Positions 4,601 through 6,201 of a stretch of 6,201 nucleotides of DNA are shown one piece after another (position 1 is the first letter of the stretch; every line of letters starts with the position of its first letter). Location of the stretch: assembly GCA_900550205.1 (NCBI GenBank), contig URRJ01000106.1, positions 1 to 6,201 on the forward strand, given 5' to 3'. Under the pieces are notes generated by a model. It was not told where the DNA came from, did no database searches, and was given only the letters and a program-made list of their open reading frames with translations. The position numbers and the translations under genes were made by a program. The DNA comes from an uncultured Collinsella sp. GTDB lineage: Bacteria; Actinomycetota; Coriobacteriia; Coriobacteriales; Coriobacteriaceae.

Positions 4601-5995
4601 ATGTGCAATGTTTCGCTCAACGGTACGCAGCCATCAGATGCCTCCATCCGTGTCCTGCGTGCGCTCGAGGCAGCTGGTCTTGAGGCTTGGTACGTAGGCG
4701 GTTGGGTACGTGATGCCCTGATGGGGCGCCCCAGCCACGATGTGGACATGTGTTGCAGCGGGCTGTGGCAGGAGTCCAAAGCGGCGCTCGAGGCTGCGGA
4801 TATCGCCGTGGTTGAATCGGGCATTAAATTCGGCGGCATTACGGCTATTTGCGATGGCGAGCGCATTGAGGTCACCACCTACCGCCTGGACGGCTTCTAT
4901 ACCGACGGTCGTCATCCCCAGAGTGTGGAGCGTGCCGCTTCACTTGAGGACGATTTGGCGCGCCGCGATTTTACCGTCAATGCCATGGCGTGGCATCCCG
5001 AGCGCGGCCTCGTCGACCGCTACGACGGCCAGGGCGACCTGGACCGCAAGTTGATTCGTGCCGTCGGTGATCCCAAGCGCCGTTTTAATGAGGACGCTCT
5101 TCGCATGTTGCGCGCGGTGCGCTTTGCTTGTCGCCTGGACTTTATGATTGAACCCGCGACGAAACAGGCTCTGGCCGAATGTGCGCCGTTGCTCGATGCC
5201 GTGGCGCGCGAGCGTGTGGGCATTGAGCTTGAGGGCATCCTTTCGACTGGACACGGGGGAGACGCCATGTTGCGTTATCCCGAGCTTATCTGCGCCGCCG
5301 TGCCTGAGTTGGCAGCGAGTCGCGGGTTTGATCAGCGCAGTGTCTATCATGCGTTTAACGTCTACGAGCATATCGCCCGCGTACTGACGGTGGCAGGGGA
5401 GCTGGCGCTGTGCGACGGCGTCGTGCCCTCGTCGAGCCTTATGTGGGCGGCGTTTTTGCACGACGTCTCCAAGCCCGAGTGCTTTACGGTCGATCACGCC
5501 GGCAGCGGACACTTCTACGGTCATCCCGAGCTCGGCGCCAAGAAGGCGCGTGTCATCATGGATCGGCTGGCGCTCTCCCACGATTTGGTGCGCGATGTGT
5601 GCCTGCTGATCAAATACCACGACAAGCCGCTGCGCCCCGAGCGATCCTGCCTGCTCAATATGATGCGCGCACTTTCGGGCGAGGGTGTCGATATGCCGCG
5701 TCTGATGGACGAGCTCATGGATCTTAAGCGTGCCGATACGCTCGGCAAGGCACCCTCGTGCTTCTATTACGTCGAGACGATCGAGGAGATGCGCGTGCTG
5801 GCTCACGATCTGCTTGCGGCGGGGGAGCCCTATACGCTCAAGATGCTTGCCATCAACGGCGGCGACCTGATCCGTGCCGGTGTCCAGCCAGGGCCCGAGC
5901 TGGGTCAGCTGCTGAACGATGCCCTCGATGCCGTTATCGAGGATGACATCCCCAACGATCGTGAAGCCCTCCTGGCCCATCTGAACCTGGGGTAG
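4601..5995 (+). CDS. cca: CCA tRNA nucleotidyltransferase with HD domain
   Basis: This enzyme adds or repairs the 3'-terminal CCA of tRNAs using CTP and ATP (EC 2.7.7.72). The 464-aa protein is a class II nucleotidyltransferase. The head domain shows GGWVRD (33-38) and the metal-binding pair Asp47/Asp49, then an IEVTTYR strand (89-95). DLARRDFTVNAM (ending at Met129, RRDF at 121-124) follows, then a GxxDLxxxxIR motif. The NTP-templating motif is EDALR, with Glu164, Asp165 and Arg168, which favours CCA addition over poly(A) polymerase. A C-terminal HD phosphohydrolase domain has His287-Asp288 and further His residues; this larger form is known in actinobacterial-type enzymes. AGGAGG at 4587-4592, eight bases before the ATG, fixes the start. 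It seems to be monocistronic, with a tRNA gene 152 bases downstream under its own promoter. Codon use is less strictly biased than in the PTS genes, consistent with lower expression. Confidence 0.94.
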   Translation: MCNVSLNGTQPSDASIRVLRALEAAGLEAWYVGGWVRDALMGRPSHDVDMCCSGLWQESKAALEAADIAVVESGIKFGGITAICDGERIEVTTYRLDGFYTDGRHPQSVERAASLEDDLARRDFTVNAMAWHPERGLVDRYDGQGDLDRKLIRAVGDPKRRFNEDALRMLRAVRFACRLDFMIEPATKQALAECAPLLDAVARERVGIELEGILSTGHGGDAMLRYPELICAAVPELAASRGFDQRSVYHAFNVYEHIARVLTVAGELALCDGVVPSSSLMWAAFLHDVSKPECFTVDHAGSGHFYGHPELGAKKARVIMDRLALSHDLVRDVCLLIKYHDKPLRPERSCLLNMMRALSGEGVDMPRLMDELMDLKRADTLGKAPSCFYYVETIEEMRVLAHDLLAAGEPYTLKMLAINGGDLIRAGVQPGPELGQLLNDALDAVIEDDIPNDREALLAHLNLG

Positions 5996-6023
5996 CTCAT
6001 ATGGAACGGGGCTTATTTAGCTA

Positions 6024-6080
6024 CCAAATTGACCTGCGCTTTCCATAACCTGCCGACAAAATTTCACCAATTTGGAATTT
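6024..6080 (+). terminator. Weak possible terminator after cca
   Basis: CCAAATT (6024-6030) and AATTTGG (6069-6075) are perfect inverted repeats but are 38 bases apart and AT-rich. They are followed only by a broken pyrimidine stretch (6078-6086). No stronger terminator is visible between cca and the tRNA promoter, so cca transcripts may run into the tRNA gene. Confidence 0.2.
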
Positions 6081-6084
6081 CTTC

Positions 6085-6113
6085 TTGCGCTCGCGATTTT
6101 TGTCCCGTAATAT
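6085..6113 (+). promoter_or_regulatory. Promoter of the tRNA-Glu gene
   Basis: TTGCGC (6085-6090) and TAATAT (6108-6113) are spaced by exactly 17 bases and each match the sigma-A consensus at four of six positions. Initiation near 6120 would give a 5' leader of roughly 28 bases before the tRNA, containing a short hairpin (6125-6128 with 6133-6136) to be removed by RNase P. Confidence 0.55.
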
Positions 6114-6147
6114 ATTTCCTCGCAGCACGGCAGTGCAGATGTCATGT

Positions 6148-6201
6148 GGCCCGTTCGTCTAGCGGTTTAGGACGCCGCCCTCTCAAGGCGGAGATCACCA
6201 G
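6148..6201 (+). tRNA. tRNA-Glu (anticodon CUC), 3' end cut by window
   Basis: The cloverleaf can be followed from the start: 5' acceptor strand 6148-6154, D arm 6157-6173 with GG in the loop, anticodon stem 6175-6179 with 6187-6191, loop 6180-6186 and anticodon CTC at 6182-6184, which reads the glutamate codon GAG. The variable region is 6192-6196 and the 5' strand of the T stem is 6197-6201, where the window stops. The 3' half of the T arm, the acceptor 3' strand and any encoded CCA lie outside. GAG is by far the main Glu codon in these genes, so this is a major isoacceptor. Confidence 0.93.

Noticed and set aside
4940..5980. Long minus-strand open frame opposite cca
   Set aside because: It is covered entirely by the well-supported cca gene, with no motif and no independent signals.

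Overview
The window reads as chromosomal DNA from a GC-rich, Gram-positive anaerobe. The strongly GC-ending codon use, a Bacillus-like HPr, a CCA-adding enzyme that carries an HD domain, and the gene set as a whole suggest a coriobacterium close to Collinsella. That placement is an inference from style and memory, not from a database search. All recognisable genes lie on the plus strand.

Layout: (1) 1-213 is a gene-free leader with a probable promoter and an RNA-folding region. (2) 214-477 is ptsH (HPr) and 611-2314 is ptsI (enzyme I). They are separated by a terminator-like stem-loop that probably lets only part of the transcription through. (3) 2389-3321 is a PfkB-family sugar-phosphate kinase, ended by a strong intrinsic terminator at 3348-3384. 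(4) 3504-4436 is a second kinase, a paralogue of the first with the same length (310 aa), with its own promoter and its own terminator (4470-4503). (5) 4601-5995 is a CCA tRNA nucleotidyltransferase, apparently transcribed alone. (6) 6085-6113 is a promoter for a tRNA-Glu(CUC) gene that begins at 6148 and is cut by the window end.

How the genes work together: enzyme I takes phosphate from PEP and passes it to His15 of HPr, which feeds sugar-specific permeases encoded elsewhere. The two kinases resemble 1-phosphofructokinase / tagatose-6-phosphate kinase and would add the second phosphate to the sugar phosphates those permeases deliver. The CCA enzyme and the tRNA form an unrelated tRNA-maturation neighbourhood.

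Most interesting: each of the four sugar genes has its Shine-Dalgarno sequence inside or beside an inverted repeat in its leader. In three of them (ptsH, ptsI, second kinase) the complementary arm would hide the ribosome-binding site. The cca leader shows no such pairing. Second in interest, the kinase paralogues differ at a conserved sugar-binding position (Asp41 versus Asn41) and both carry Cys instead of Gly in the catalytic GAGD-type motif. I see no mobile element, CRISPR array or obviously new multi-gene system.
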